Positions 12,746 to 25,154 are shown, counted from the first letter of the stretch. The stretch is 64,000 nucleotides of DNA from Lepidonotus clava (GCA_936440205.1 OW387133.1:72726374-72790373); one strand, 5' to 3'. Notes: generated by a model from the sequence alone, not told the origin. Numbers and translations: made by a program.

Positions 12746-13421
12746 CCCTTTCACTGCCAGATAATTAAGGGAAAATATGTCTATTCAAGGTCTCTACATA
12801 TCAGATGTACTTCTTTCTTATAAGCAAGTGTTAGAGCTTGATTGCTTAGAGTTATAGAGAGCATTGAAGGTAGTTTTTCATTTCCTCGTAGGATTTGGGA
12901 AATTGTTGGATTTTGGTTGCCATGGTAACCAAGTTGTTACATTTAACAGATATTTGCTAAGTTTTGCATATTTTTTGCATAATTTTTCATTGTTTTGCTG
13001 ATATAATTTGCAAAATGAACTAAATTGTAAGCACCAGTAAGTACACTTCCTATCTAACTGAAATAAACAAATGGAAATCAATGTAAATCTGTCAAATATG
13101 CCTAAAGTCATTGATCATAGGTATTTCCCGCCATATTTCTGTTCATGGTCTAATCTCAAAATATGTCATAATGTCTTCAAATAATTAAATTTGTTTAATT
13201 ATTTGATATATAAATGATCTCATTGAATTAGAAACATTGTAGTAATAAAAGAATTCAAATTGTGTTAAGTTTTCACTTTTGAAGCAATCTAGAAGACATT
13301 TTGACATTAAAAGAAGGAATTTCAAGGTTCCAGGGGATTCCCCAGGGATTCCCTGTTACTATTTTTAGATTTTGGGGGTTTTCCCTTTTGGCCACTATAG
13401 CGGCCCCTGGCAGTGAAAGGG
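12746..13421. mobile_element. piggyBac-like MITE (676 bp)
   Basis: The ends are perfect 15-bp inverted repeats: CCCTTTCACTGCCAG at 12746-12760 and CTGGCAGTGAAAGGG at 13407-13421. The left flank is TTAA (12742-12745), the piggyBac target; the right flank reads CTGT, so that copy of the target is altered. CCC-starting termini next to TTAA fit piggyBac. No transposase frame lies inside, so it would need an enzyme supplied in trans. Confidence 0.7.
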
Positions 13422-15934
13422 CTGTTTATTAATGTCACGTCAGTGTCAAAAACCTTGGGGGCATTCCATAAACATTTGGAGATAATCCTGTGTAAGAAAC
13501 GATGCGATACCAAAAATTGTTATCACCATATAACTTTTTTGTTTTTCATTTTTTTCGTTCAATTTTTTTTTAATCAAACTTAAACTATATAGCATTCTTC
13601 CTTGATCACATACAGATATTTTGATATATTAACCTTTGTGATATATATATTTTTAAAACCGCGATATTTTCAAAATTATCGCCACGACACAGCTTTGATG
13701 CATTGGCGATATTTTTTTGCGTTTTATGGAAGTGCCCTGTTCCGCGATAATTATCGCCAAATCTTTATGGAATACATACCTTGTTACTTTGTCAGAAACT
13801 TGTCGAAGATTTTGATAGTGAAGAAAGCCGGTGCTGTACCGTGAGATTAAACATCTTTGTGCAGTCCCTACATTACAAATAGTAATATCTAGCATATACT
13901 TTGCTTTTTCAAAGTAACGTTATCTGTTATCATTGGCCGCACATAGCAGAAATGATGAATTAAAAACGGATTTTTCATTTCATTTTCTGAATATTTCCAT
14001 TTATGATATTTGAAACTTTTTCATTTGTCTATATTTAAACAAATAAAAACTAAATTTTGTGGAATATCATTTAAACTGTCTCCCCGTAGGATGGAGATGA
14101 TCGAGGAATAAGACCCAAATGGTGGCTCCCCCTGCAGGTCACTACTTTTACCGTTACTTTTACTATTACTTTTGTTCACCTGTATGCCACCTAGTGGAAC
14201 TCAAGGCGTTGAGTATGTGTTTTTTCCAGGATGTTTGAATATAAAAGCTAACGCAAAATAAATTATCATAAAATTTTCTCACAAAAGAAAAAGTTCAGAA
14301 GTTTGTGTGGTCCGTAATGTTTTATCCAATCGGCAATGCTTTCTTTCTGTTATAATATGAAAACAATCAAAATTTAGCCTAATGTTCTATCTTTCATAAC
14401 ACGTTATCCAAAGGAAAAAAATGAAATTATTGTTTCTTTTTTCAGTAATCTCGTCATTTTATCCAGACAATTCAAATATTAGTAGATCAAACATTTTGAG
14501 AAAATTATGCGTAGCATAATATCTTTTACGAACGTCTGCTTTAGGACGTCTAGAGCAAATCTATTATACACCCACATGATGCAATTTTGGACGTCTCATC
14601 ACAATGTTGCCCTAACCCTATTCGCCATTCTGATTCTATTTAAATGATGGTGAAGCAAGATGCATAGAGGAAAAATTGTACTTTGCAACGTTAGCCTAAA
14701 TATCGACCATCGAATCGTTCTTTTTGTTATTTTGCTTGGACCATATTGAAATTTGTCAATGATAAGGGAGGATTTTGCTTTGCTAGATTTGATCTAATAT
14801 ATCCCTACGGTTTAAGGGTTATTCAACAGTTTTGAATATTCATGTGTATAGTATTGTCAATTTCACATGTTGAATTAAAAAAAAGGCTGGCATGGTACAT
14901 TGTATTACATCAGTGACATCCAAATGTCAGTTGGTCCCGTCCCCATCAAGTCAATTGTTTTAAATGTTCACAGTCTGACTGTTGGGGGATATATATATGC
15001 GCCTTATACGTAAGATAAAAACCTCTTTTTTATTCAACGTTCAAGGTAATTTGAACGGAGAAAGAACTTTTTCATTGAACTGAGGGTAAATGTATTATTC
15101 TTAGATGCGATTCAGAAGAAGTCTGCACCTGTCCACTCAACCCGCATGCGAAAAATAATAAGCAGATAACTGGCAGACGATTTTTGGTGTTTGAGTTAAG
15201 TGTGTTGTGACGGGACACATTAAATGTAATCAGTTATCGGCCGTACCTAAGGTGAGCATCCAGCCTCATCGCAGATACACAAATGAATTAAGGGACGAGG
15301 CACTAACAAATTTAATGTTATAATTAACAACATAGAAAATGTTTACACGACTCACCTGTTTCGTTCAATTTTAAGTAATTGACCATCTACACAGGCCCAT
15401 GAATTCATTTACTCGTTGTTACATCAGAAAGATACACGTAACCAAGGGGGCAAATCAATACATATAGGTGTCATGAAGTCTTTCCTTGGTTGCACCACTG
15501 TGCCAGCAGACTACCAGACATAAAAATCAATACCTACTCCTGCTAGGTTTGGTCTCTTCTGGGGGGGTTCAGGACCGGTTCACCTTGGTCTTTGCAATGG
15601 GTGGTGGGGGTGGGGTCGAGGGGTCCAGACAGGCTGAGCACTAAAATATCACACATTCACGGGCACGCAACGTTTGATTTTTGTTGTGATTTTGTTTTAT
15701 GAAAATAGAATTATATTTATGAAAAGAAGGTATAATATTACAAGACACAAGTAACACACAGTTCTTAATCATGATGATGAATACCTCACAATATTGATTA
15801 TCCCCATAGTTCAAAGAAAATAAGCCATAAGAATGAAAACTCACCAGATGGCGCCACAATGGTCACTGATATAGCCTTTTTCAATATTGTGACTCTCTAC
15901 TATCGGATAGACCTGAACCAAAAGATTGGGATAT
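13422..15934. other. intergenic DNA, nothing recognised
   Basis: This AT-rich stretch contains short frames of 80 residues or fewer and T-runs. No gene-like exon, repeat array or convincing regulatory cluster was identified. Confidence 0.4.
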
Positions 15935-16075
15935 CAGGGGTGGATCCAGGATTTTTTTTTAAGCGTAGGGGGCGTGCTGTAGCAAAATTTTCGCCTGGGA
16001 TTTTACACTTTAAACAAAAATCAATATTTGGGCCACAATAGGGGGGGGGGGGGGGAGGCGTGCGCCTGGGCATGA
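15935..16075. mobile_element. CAGGGGTGGATCCAGG-family element
   Basis: It begins CAGGGGTGGATCCAGG and ends near a run of about 15 G followed by GCGTGCGCCTGGGC. A short 'gcatgagg' triplication follows immediately (about 16070-16092). The right border is approximate. Confidence 0.5.
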
Positions 16076-16553
16076 GGGCATGAGGGCATGAGGATATATG
16101 TTCGTTGCCGAGACTAGACTGACATGTACAAGTAAGTACTTGGTGGAATATAAACCTTGGGTAGATGACCATACCGGTGGGATACTGTACTCTCGGATTC
16201 GGGACCCCCTCGTTGCTAGGGTCAAGGCCTTATCTCCACCATTTTCTTTGTTGCAAACAACCCCATGGATACCACTGATAAGGCTAGGAGCAGGGAAGGT
16301 GGGAAACTCTTATATGGTGAAAAAAATATCTAAACAATTCATTAAACTCTAAAAAATTCACAATACATTTTTGGATATGAAATGAAGAACATATCTTTAC
16401 GAGAAAGTGATAGCGTTCTTGGATGGATTATTCAGAATGCTGAAAATTCAGCCTAAATTAACATCAGTAGTGCAGATCGACAGATTACAACATTTTTACA
16501 TTTTTTCTATATATTCTATTTATTTACTTGAAATGGGGCTACATGTAAGATAC

Positions 16554-16671
16554 TATAGCTCTATACATACCATGATAATACATATACCATAAGATAGAGA
16601 ATTCCCTATGCTTTCTTATGATAGCCTACCGTTTTTATAAAGATTAATTGCAAACTTGCTGAACCTAGCTA
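16554..16671 (-). repeat. dispersed repeat, copy B (inverted relative to 8.2 kb)
   Basis: The reverse complement starts TAGCTAGGTTCAGCAA, like 8202-8217, and continues with a diverged version of the same sequence for about 115 bp. The left border is where the similarity fades. Confidence 0.45.
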
Positions 16672-16782
16672 GATCGTTATTCATTTTCAAATATCTCTAT
16701 GAAAATACACTCTACGAGTCTAAATTTAGTCTATGATAACCAGGTCATAATCATATAGACAACAATAATTATTTGTTTGTTG

Positions 16783-17035
16783 GGGTAGTTTAACGTCCGG
16801 CCAACCCTTATGGGTTCTTTCCAGACTGAAACAACAATGATTATGATGATGTGTTGGAGTTTAAGGTCTACTCCGCAATTTTTCAGCTATATCGAGACCA
16901 ACTCCGGTTTTTGACTTCCAATTCGCTGACCGAATCTATGGAGGTGAGAATGACAGCAAGGCAAGGTGCAGGCACTGCCCAGACTCGAACCCGGGTCTCC
17001 CACAAACCAAGTGAGGACATTATTATTATCTACTA
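16783..17035 (-). mobile_element. tRNA-derived SINE, copy 2
   Basis: On the minus strand the head contains GGGTTCGAGTCTGGG, a good Pol III B box, preceded by a degraded A-box region (TATAGTAG). The body holds the block shared with 886-1027 and continues through 'cagctatat' and 'gtttaacgtcc' words. In my recollection these words are common in molluscan and other lophotrochozoan repeats. The 3' end is not sharply defined. Confidence 0.5.
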
Positions 17036-17192
17036 TACCATCCCAACCCCCCCCCCCCTACCCCCATAAAGACAACAATGTTTGTAAACAAACCAATGTT
17101 GGTGGGTCACCTAAAATGACTGCATGGGGGCGAGTTTTAATGTATTTTAATGAGGTTTAAGTCTGTATTCACAGACCATTTTAATTACCACA

Positions 17193-17362
17193 CAGGGGCG
17201 GATCCAGAGTCTGTCTTCTAGGGGGGCAATATATCTGCCCCCACCCCCCATAATTTAGCTTGCAAAATTTCTCCTCAGATTTGTAAAAACAACGAGAGTC
17301 CATTTTTGGTCTAGGGGGGGCAATTGCCCCTTTTGCCCCCCCCCCCCCCCCCCCCCCCCCTG
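17193..17362. mobile_element. CAGGGGCGGATCCAG-family element (170 bp)
   Basis: The left end is CAGGGGCGGATCCAGAG. The right end is a C-tract of more than 20 bases closing in CCCCCTG, an inverted match to CAGGGGG. CCACA flanks both sides, a possible 5-bp target duplication. There are G- and C-tracts within but no coding content. Confidence 0.55.
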
Positions 17363-18369
17363 CCACAGTACTGGGTCATTGAAACAGTGGGTCTAAACTC
17401 GACAGACTAGGGTCATGGCTGTAGAATATATATGTCAATATAGTTAACTGAATTTTCAAAATTTTAACCCAACGTTGCTTTTGGCTCCCCTTACGCACCT
17501 AGGGGTCTGGGGGGGGGGGGTCTGAGATTTAAGGAATTTTGCGTACTTTCCTATACAAATCCAATGCGTATTTTAGCCTAAGGGGGGGTGGGGGGGTCTA
17601 GAATTTGTGAATTTTTACGTACGTACTAAATGGAAGGCCCCCAATCACAAAAATGGTCTCCCCCCCTCGAGATCCATTAACTGTTTTTTTCTCAGATAAT
17701 TCGTTCATTGTTGGCCGGTGTATAGGCGAGTGGCGGGAAGACCTTAGCATTAGGTTATCCGGTGGGTGGGGCGCCCTCTTGAATGTATCTTAGGCAATAG
17801 AAGTAATAAACAAGTCCAGAAACCGAGCATACTGCAACACAGCTCAGATTCCGTCCGAATTCCGTCCGTGAGTTGAGGGAGTGAGCGGACGCAAACCGCC
17901 GATTCTGGTAGAGGGTGGAAACCGAGAGGAGAACTATACCGGTATATGGAGTATGGTATGAATCAGTATGATGAAGACTTATTCAGAGTTATTCGCTATG
18001 GGCCCAACTCAGTGCCAGTGGCAGATTTAACTTCTCATGTTAATTGTAGTCTAGACTCAAGTTTACACCCTTGTAGACGCACACACACACGTTAAATGTC
18101 CCGATAACAACGTTAATACTACATACCACTTCTGACGGTGCCGAGAGACTCTGCGTCAGGAAGGATTACGTAGCAACGGGCCATGGGAACTCACCATGGG
18201 GACACACCATGACCGTGATGACGTTATATTCAAGACGTACATACACGTTACCCTAAATTGCTTCGTATCATATTTTGGTTAACGCCAATTTTCCATATCA
18301 AATATTATAATGCCCATGTTATGTTCGACGTCTTTAAATTAAATAGATCTATAACATTATATCATATAC
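17363..18369. other. G-tract-rich intergenic DNA
   Basis: G-tracts at about 17508-17521 and 17582-17597, and a C-tract followed by 'gagatccatt' near 17660-17680, look like further degraded pieces of the same G-rich family. A short CA run lies near 18080. No gene was recognised. Confidence 0.4.
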
Positions 18370-18545
18370 CGCCATGTCGTTATGTTATGGCGTTACGGCA
18401 TGACGTTAAATCATGGCGTTACGGCATGTCGTTATGTTATGGTGTTACATCTTGATGTCGTTCCGTCATGGCGTTTCGGCATGTCGTTACGTCATGAAGT
18501 TACTTCATGTCGTTCCCTTATGGCGTTACGTCATGTCGGCGTGTA
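18370..18545 (+). repeat. 26-bp minisatellite
   Basis: About six to seven units of 26 bp (one expanded to 29) follow the pattern GCGTTACGGCATG then TCGTTATGTTATG, themselves two related 13-mers. Units vary by a few bases. The unit length is not a multiple of 3, so the frames across it are chance. Confidence 0.75.
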
Positions 18546-18659
18546 ACGTAGGTGACGCCGTTACTACGTTGCGGTTGCTTGGGAACTTCAGAGTGTCACC
18601 AATGTTTCAACGACGCATCCCTATGCCAGATGACTTTTGCTAACGTTGTTGAGAACAAG

Positions 18660-19257
18660 GATAGTGAGTAGGCCTAATGTCAATCTTTAATGAGAAATGA
18701 ATACCATAATAATTATTGGCATAAATACCAGGAACAAATATTCAATATGACAATATCGTTAGATAGAAAATATCACCTTTAGCTTTGTCAATGGTAAAAG
18801 TAATGATTTGCTGTAATGAGAGACAAAAGTAATGTTTATATGTGTCACATAATGTGAGAAAATGCGCGAAGACGGGCAACGCTGTAGTTTTATGTCATAA
18901 CATATATTTTCACGCTGCTAGGGGTCTAATTTGAAAATTAGGCCTGAGAGTTTAGATTTGATTCTGATACAGATAGAATATCACTAAACAAATGCCTGAA
19001 AAATATGTTCGTACTGTATTTTACGTTTAAACGATTTTACATTAAAGAAATCAGGCGATATGATATTTATGTGTCTCTTAAATATAGAATTTTGAATAAA
19101 TCTTTGAAAAATTGTACTCTTGCACCGTGACAATATATATGCCCCCATGGATATGAAGAGACACTGGAAAATGTATTTAAATGTAATGAAAATGCATGTC
19201 AATGCGTGAAAACCGGCAACACTGCTCTTTTGGTTCTGTACAGACTAATATCATTAT
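18660..19257. other. AT-rich intergenic DNA, nothing recognised
   Basis: The sequence is AT-rich with no credible open frame, repeat or promoter-like arrangement. Confidence 0.4.
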
Positions 19258-19560
19258 CAGGGACGGATCGAGAAATTTTCAAACGTGGGGGGTGGGGAGG
19301 GGGCCCCATTGTAAATATTTCCGCTGGACCCTCCAGATGGCCCTAGACCCCTAAATTCGACAGGGCCCTTTTTGGGCTTAGTGACATGGGACATTGCTAT
19401 TTCTTAAATTCGACAGGGCGACAAGGCTGTTCCTTAAATTCGACAGGGCGACATGATCTTTTCTTAAATTCGACAGGGCGACAAGGCCGTTTTTTAAATT
19501 CGACATGCGACATTGGGACCCCCCCATCAAGGGCCCCCTCCAGGTCCGAAAATTTTTACA
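19258..19560. mobile_element. CAGGGRCGGATC-family element carrying a minisatellite
   Basis: It starts CAGGGACGGATCGAG with a G-tract. The right side ends in C-tracts and 'ctccaggtccgaaaattttt', an imperfect inverted counterpart. A 30-bp tandem array is embedded in the middle. Borders are approximate. Confidence 0.45.
19401..19510 (+). repeat. 30-bp minisatellite
   Basis: Almost four 30-bp units with core TTAAATTCGACAGGGCGACA follow one another (starts at 19401, 19431, 19461 and 19491), with a half unit upstream near 19350. Thirty is divisible by 3, so it stays open as a repetitive frame (NSTGRQGxxL-type), but nothing suggests that it is translated. Confidence 0.8.
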
Positions 19561-20073
19561 TTAAAAAAAAGAAATAAATATTTGGCCAAAAATAAGAATC
19601 CCCAACTGATCATAGTATAATATCCCATAAATAACTCTAAAATAAAAAAAACGTAGACAAAGTATTCATCTCCGGATAACGTTATTGCCAACAGGAGAGG
19701 GCTTGCAGCGCAGCTAACAAAATCGCAAAGGTAGGTTTCTTTGAATGTCTTTTTTTTTTTTTTTAATTTGTATGTTTGATTTTTAGTATGATTGATATTT
19801 TCCACTGTCATTTTATTTCCCCTTAACTATTAGAGGATAGAGGTTCCGATGAGCAAAATCATTGGAAAATTGGGAGGTGGTGTCTACTTTGACTGGTAAT
19901 TTTCATTTATGACTATAGGTTTAGGCTATATAATTAACTAAATGGATATTATGTTCACAAACATGTGCCACTAGCGTTCACTTATGTGCAATTGTTTTAT
20001 TTTCAAGTAACAATGACTTATCAATTGTATCATAACGTTATGGAATTATTATAAATACAGTTATTGATTTAAA

Positions 20074-20119
20074 ATTTAAATTACATTAGATTAATAAGTT
20101 AATCTAATGTAATTTAAAT
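20074..20119. repeat. perfect 20-bp inverted repeat
   Basis: Arms at 20074-20093 and 20100-20119 are exact reverse complements (ATTTAAATTACATTAGATTA), extended by an A-T pair at 20094/20099 that leaves a 4-base loop. The AT-rich hairpin could be structural or a terminator-like accident. Confidence 0.7.
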
Positions 20120-20431
20120 ACCCTCCAAATTTAATACTTATACTATAGGTGCTCTGATGTAATCACTATGATCCTGTATAACTATAGAAACATTAATGTT
20201 TAGAATTAAAATTGCCATGTAAACTTTATATTATAGCTTTCTAAATTTGAATCCTGTCTGGCACTGAATAGGACCAAAATTAATGAGCTCTAGACTACTT
20301 CTAGGATAACCTCAATAATTGATAATTATTAACGGGCACCTGCACAACGGACGCTGTCTAAGGCTTAATCAATAAACCCTCATTGTGTCACAATAGAAGA
20401 AAATGACGCGCATCTACCACTGACTGGTCAG

Positions 20432-20670
20432 CAGGGGTGGATGCAGGCCAGTTTGAAGTTTCTGACCGCCTTGTCTTTGTTTGCGGCAGTTAGATCAGTT
20501 AGGGTGACGCCGTACCCCCTGCAGGCCCCTGTACACACACAGCCCTCCACTCACTGGCCAGTAGTAACTCTCAAACGGCCACAAATGCTAAGCCGGCCCG
20601 CATCTACCAACCAAAAGTCTGCACACACCCCCCAAGCCCAGCAGCCACTCTCTCCTGAGTGTTTATCCGA
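20432..20670. other. GC-richer stretch upstream of the HMGB promoter
   Basis: It opens with CAGGGGTGGATGCAGG, a single terminus of the dispersed G-rich family, and continues as C-rich DNA up to the HMGB promoter. The frames in it are low-complexity and unconvincing. Confidence 0.35.
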
Positions 20671-20822
20671 AGTTTCCCGCCAATAGCCATACGGGTATTT
20701 CCGTTTGGCCCACGTGACCCAGACGCTTGGACGAAAAAATTTATTGGCCTTTGTTCTTTGAAACATCTTCAGTCGCCAACTCGCCTCTGGACACTCACTT
20801 CATCCTCCAAACATCATCAGAC
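20671..20822 (+). promoter_or_regulatory. HMGB promoter and 5' UTR
   Basis: An E2F-type site TTTCCCGC (20673-20680) overlaps a CCAAT box (20680-20684). CACGTGACC (20711-20719, USF/MYC-type E-box) and an inverted CCAAT (ATTGG, 20743-20747) follow. There is no TATA box. Transcription probably starts near 20750-20770, giving a 5' UTR of roughly 60 bases before the ATG at 20823. The E2F plus CCAAT arrangement fits proliferation-linked expression; this is inferred from site content. Confidence 0.55.
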
Positions 20823-23800
20823 ATGGGTAGGTACCTTCTGTTAAGTCCTACTATACGTTAGTACTGTCAGTGTAGTCCTACTGTTATTCGCTATACGTTG
20901 GTCTATAAGCATGATGGCCGGCCTGCCTCATAATGGAAATGCTAAGCGAACTAGGGAAATGGCCGGCTTCACCGCCATGCAAAACAGGCCATGTGCCGGT
21001 CGTTTTGGTCAGATTTGACCACTTCTGCACCGAATTCCGCCAAGAAACCACGCCATCCGATCAATTAAATAGCATAGTTTTGATCAGAAAATTTTGCTCT
21101 ATGCGAAAGTGGGTCGAACTGAAAGTTCTGAACAGGCGCACATAGCAAAACATAGGTTAGCCTTTGTGTAGTTGGAAAGCTAGCAAAACGGTAGAATCCA
21201 ATGTAGAGCAGGCGGCCGCCTCGACGCTCGCCGCGAACAAGGCAAACAGGCTCCAGCCAGTTTGTCAGGTCGAAATGTCGTCTGTTCCGACTTTATTTTG
21301 TATCGCCCTAATCGTGTACGAGTTATCTTTTCGGTAGAAATACGCTTTATACACTTGTGCACCAGTTGGTGTCGGTATGTTGTTGACTGGTATAGCTATA
21401 TAGGCTAAAGCCGTAGCTGTAGAACGGCATACATTGCCATAGCTCGACTCGGCCGACCATAAGCTGGTAGCGTGGGTTGACGGGAGGCCGTTGCCGCCTT
21501 CGATTTCAAACCACGAACCCTAACCAAATAAACCGCTATTTCATTAAACCGGACATTCTTACAAAAATCATGACTTTGATAAGTGTCCGACATAACCTTG
21601 AAGTAGAAAAATAGTGAATTTTCGGAGTAGTTGACCTAGTTCGGCGGATTTAAATGCCTACTCTCTTTGTTGGGCGGGTGCCAAGCATCATTGGTATGGA
21701 AATCAGAGCAGCAGCTAGCGTGGGGTTGGCGGGGGGACGCCATCCTGGGGAGGGTTTATCCAGTCTGTTTTCTTTTTCTCTTTTTCTCTTTTTTTTCTAA
21801 GAAAGCTTGTGCACGATCTTTGTGGTCTATATGGTTGTGGAATGTACCTGGTGCACTTCGGTTTTACTGAATTTGGTTGCTTTAGAGGGAAGTTTTCTGC
21901 TAAGTTATTCACACCTGAATTACTGAATACATAATGTTGATCTAGGCCCCATCACAATCATGGCGTGATGCCCTTGGCTTGATTCTTTTCTCCCATTTTG
22001 AGCTTGATGTAGACTATAAGGGGCATACATCAGGTGCAGCTTGTTATTGCACAATCATGGGCTTGTGCTATGTAATCATTTGGTGTGTGGACTGTTATTT
22101 TGTGTTTCTTTTAATCATTATTTTTAGATAAATGGTTGAATTTGCCAAAAAGGAAGGAAGCAACTGGTAAACATGTAAAAGGTGTTGGAGAGTTTTAGAT
22201 CGAAGTTATACTGTTATTTTGTTATTTTCCCGAGTTCCTTGTTTAACTTTAAAGTAAAACGTTCACTTTAAAACTATATTAAAGCTCAGTTACATAACGT
22301 TAATCTAGGCCGAATCACAATCATGATGCCTTAAAGCTTGATGCCCTTAAATCTCAGTTACAAACGTGATGCTGGTTACCAAGCTGAGTGTTCTTCAGGT
22401 CCAAATTGAAACCACTGTTATTGCGAGTTCAAAGATGACAGTTTTGGGAAGGGGGTTAACACAGTAGTCGGAAGGGACTCCAGTAACCTATCAGTAACAT
22501 GTCGATGCTACAATAGGTAGAGAGAGCTAACTGATTAGGAAATATCTTGAAGATAAACTCGTTTAGCGTTACTGAATAGTTTGACCTGATCTAATACCTA
22601 AAACACGTATTACGGTAAGGGAAAAAAGAGGGGAGGAGGAGTTTGCCTAAAGGGAGAATAAGCTATATTTATCGGTAATGCATCAATCACACATAAGTAT
22701 ATAATCATGTGCGACTTTTCCTTTCTTTAATTTAAAATTTGTAGGAAACGTCAGCATGAATATTTTAATTAATTTGAATGTGCTAGGATGCATACTGCGC
22801 TGCTCTAACCCTAACTTGGGGATCTAACTGCCTAGACTAGAGAGAAAGGCCCGGGTTCAGGCCAATTCAGATTATGAGGATTAACTAAATATCTTCATCT
22901 CCTGGTTCAATATCCCTTCAAGGGCCTCAATTTATGTGAAGACATCAGTTTGAAAGGGGGCATCAACATATAGATTACTTTCTCAAGATGAGTATTTCCA
23001 ACGGCCCTGTTGACAAGTCAAGTGATATTTTTAGCTTACTTTTCAATAAGTTGGTGTCCGTATAAAGGATAATGTTTCCATGCACTAAACTGCACTGTAC
23101 TATTTGGTAGGGCCGGTATTTACATGTAAAACCTTAACGAAAGCGGGAATACATGAATACGCCCCTGAAGTATGTATGAAGAGATAATGTTCTCACTAGT
23201 CAAGGGGATAATTGCTGTTTTCAAACTTTCGAATATTTTGACCAGTTCTTACAATGTAATATTTTCAATGTTAATAAAAGGGGGAAAAGGTAGGGCGGGC
23301 GGCAGGGAATACACTAAAGCGCGCTCTCACTGGTTCAGCAACCTCTGGGCTCCGGAGAGAAACTATAACAAATTAATGACAGTGAGTGTATGATAAACAT
23401 TTAGTCAGGGTTTTGTCAAAATCAAGTAGTATTCGACATTAAAATGATAATTCGATTTTTTTTAAATGCACCGAAGTAACATCTTTTAACCTACTTTTTA
23501 GGTCGGCCAAAGGCAACAAAGAGGAAGACCAACAAGGACCCCAACAAGCCCAAGCGTCCCACCTCTGCATACTTCTACTATGTCGCCCGGCAAAGGCAAG
23601 AACTTGAGAAACAAGGAAAGAAGGTTACAAAGGTAAGTTAAATTTGAGTACCATAGGCGTCTAGCCTTGTAATTAGGAAAACTCTTATAGTTTTAGTGCA
23701 TTGACGAGTTAGTTTTGAGTATATCACCAATAACCTTATCCATCTAGACATGAAAAAAAAGGTGTTTCAACGTATAATTACACAAGACCGGATCCTACTA

Positions 23801-25154
23801 ACTAGATATGTAATAGCGAAGAGCTAATTAAGAAAATTGTTATCTTATTAGAAATTATAAGATTATAAAAAAGGCCCCAATTTAAACCTACTCTTCGTTT
23901 GACAGGTAGCAGAATGGACGAAAGAGGTCTCCGCCAAGTGGAGGGCCCTCTCTGACGACGAGAAGGTGCCCTTCGATAAGTTGGCCAAGAAGGATAAGGA
24001 GAGGTACGACTCTGCAATGGCGATTTACAAAGGAAAGGATGTCAACAAGCCCAAGCGGCCCATGTCCTCCTATTTCTTGTGGCTTGGAGACTTCCGTGCC
24101 CAGAACAAGGAAAAGTTCGCAGAAAACAAAGATCTCTTGAGAGCAGGTACGTGTTCCCATAAACCATTATCTAAACTAATAGCTATATTTCAGAAATAGT
24201 CATACCCTGGAATAATGAGTCGGGGTAGGATATCATTGACAAAAGGGACCTAACCGACCAGACATTGGTTTGCAATGCTTTGAAGTACTGTAATTAGTTT
24301 CAAAAGTTATAGGAAATTGATACGCCTTTCCTTTTTGGTCATTCTTTGTTTTGTCATGCATGTAATTCTATACAAATAAGCACGGTTCAACCTTAGATGG
24401 TGTCCCAAAAAAAAGTCTGTAACACGTTACATCAAATCAAATTTATCAAAATGTTCCCGGGTCCACACATATGTAATGTTGAGGTACTTTTGAGATAGTG
24501 AGTCATGAAAAAAAACTACTTGCTTGCAGCTGGTGAGAACTGGAGGAAACTAACAGAGTCAGAAAAGAAGCCATACGAGGCCAAGGCTGAGATTGAGAAG
24601 CGCAAATACGAGGAGGCGATGCGGAACTACACAGCTGTAAGTATCTCCTGGACATTAGGTATTTTAGGGGGTGGGGGTGGGCTGTGTTCATATGTAGTCT
24701 TGTGGGAGTTGTAGAAACTGTTGAAATTCACATTTCAAGTTCTACGGATAGTTAAATGTAAAAAAAGAAGACTTTTTGGTCATCTGTATACCCAATTTGG
24801 CAAAATGTATCGCATGTTAACAGCCTCATTGGAACTATTCCTGTTGTATCAAAAACAATACAAAAATAGTAGGAAAAGGAAAAAAAAAAGATGAACGAGG
24901 GATGGACTACCTTCATGTTCGCACTAAAGAGACGATTTGTTGTAAGACTTCAAAATGAACAGTGTGTCCGTAATCGCACGTATGTGGTCACGAAAATGTC
25001 CTTGTACTAAATTCTGACTCTTTGTCTCCCACAGGGCGGTGGCCCCAAGGCCAAGAAGCCCAAGGTAGAAGAGAACAACGGTGCTGACGACGAGGAGGAG
25101 GAAGAAGATGATGAGGAAGAGGAGGATGACGACGACGAGGAGGATGACGAGTAA
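20823..25154 (+). CDS. HMGB: HMGB-type high mobility group protein (two HMG boxes, acidic tail)
   Basis: Coding exons are 20823-20826, 23502-23632, 23906-24146, 24530-24636 and 25035-25154. All introns are GT-AG and phases are consistent (1, 0, 1, 0). The first exon carries only ATG plus one base, in good start context (AGACATGG). The 200-residue product has a basic N-terminus, HMG box A at about 16-89 (NKPKRPTSAYFYYVARQRQE...), box B at about 92-160 (NKPKRPMSSYFLWLGDFRAQ...), a basic linker (PKAKKPK) and residues 179-200 all Asp or Glu. HMGB proteins are abundant nuclear DNA-bending chromatin proteins whose acidic tail modulates the boxes; vertebrate HMGB1 has 215 residues, so this is full length. 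Two boxes plus an acidic tail exclude single-box HMG-D-like proteins and SSRP1. Which vertebrate HMGB1/2/3 it matches cannot be said; it is probably the single invertebrate orthologue. Confidence 0.95.
20827..23501 (+). other. HMGB intron 1 (2.7 kb)
   Basis: The donor is GTAGGT after ATGG and the acceptor is CTTTTTAG before GTCGG. The intron holds a diverged duplication: about 55 bp at 21928-21985 (GATCTAGGCCCCATCACAAT) recur at 22300-22350 (TAATCTAGGCCGAATCACAA). A long first intron after a near-empty first coding exon often houses enhancers, but no specific cluster is claimed. Confidence 0.8.

Noticed and set aside
18370-18643. Protein from frames over the 26-bp repeat
   Set aside because: The unit is not a multiple of 3 and frames switch between units; it reads as a non-coding minisatellite.
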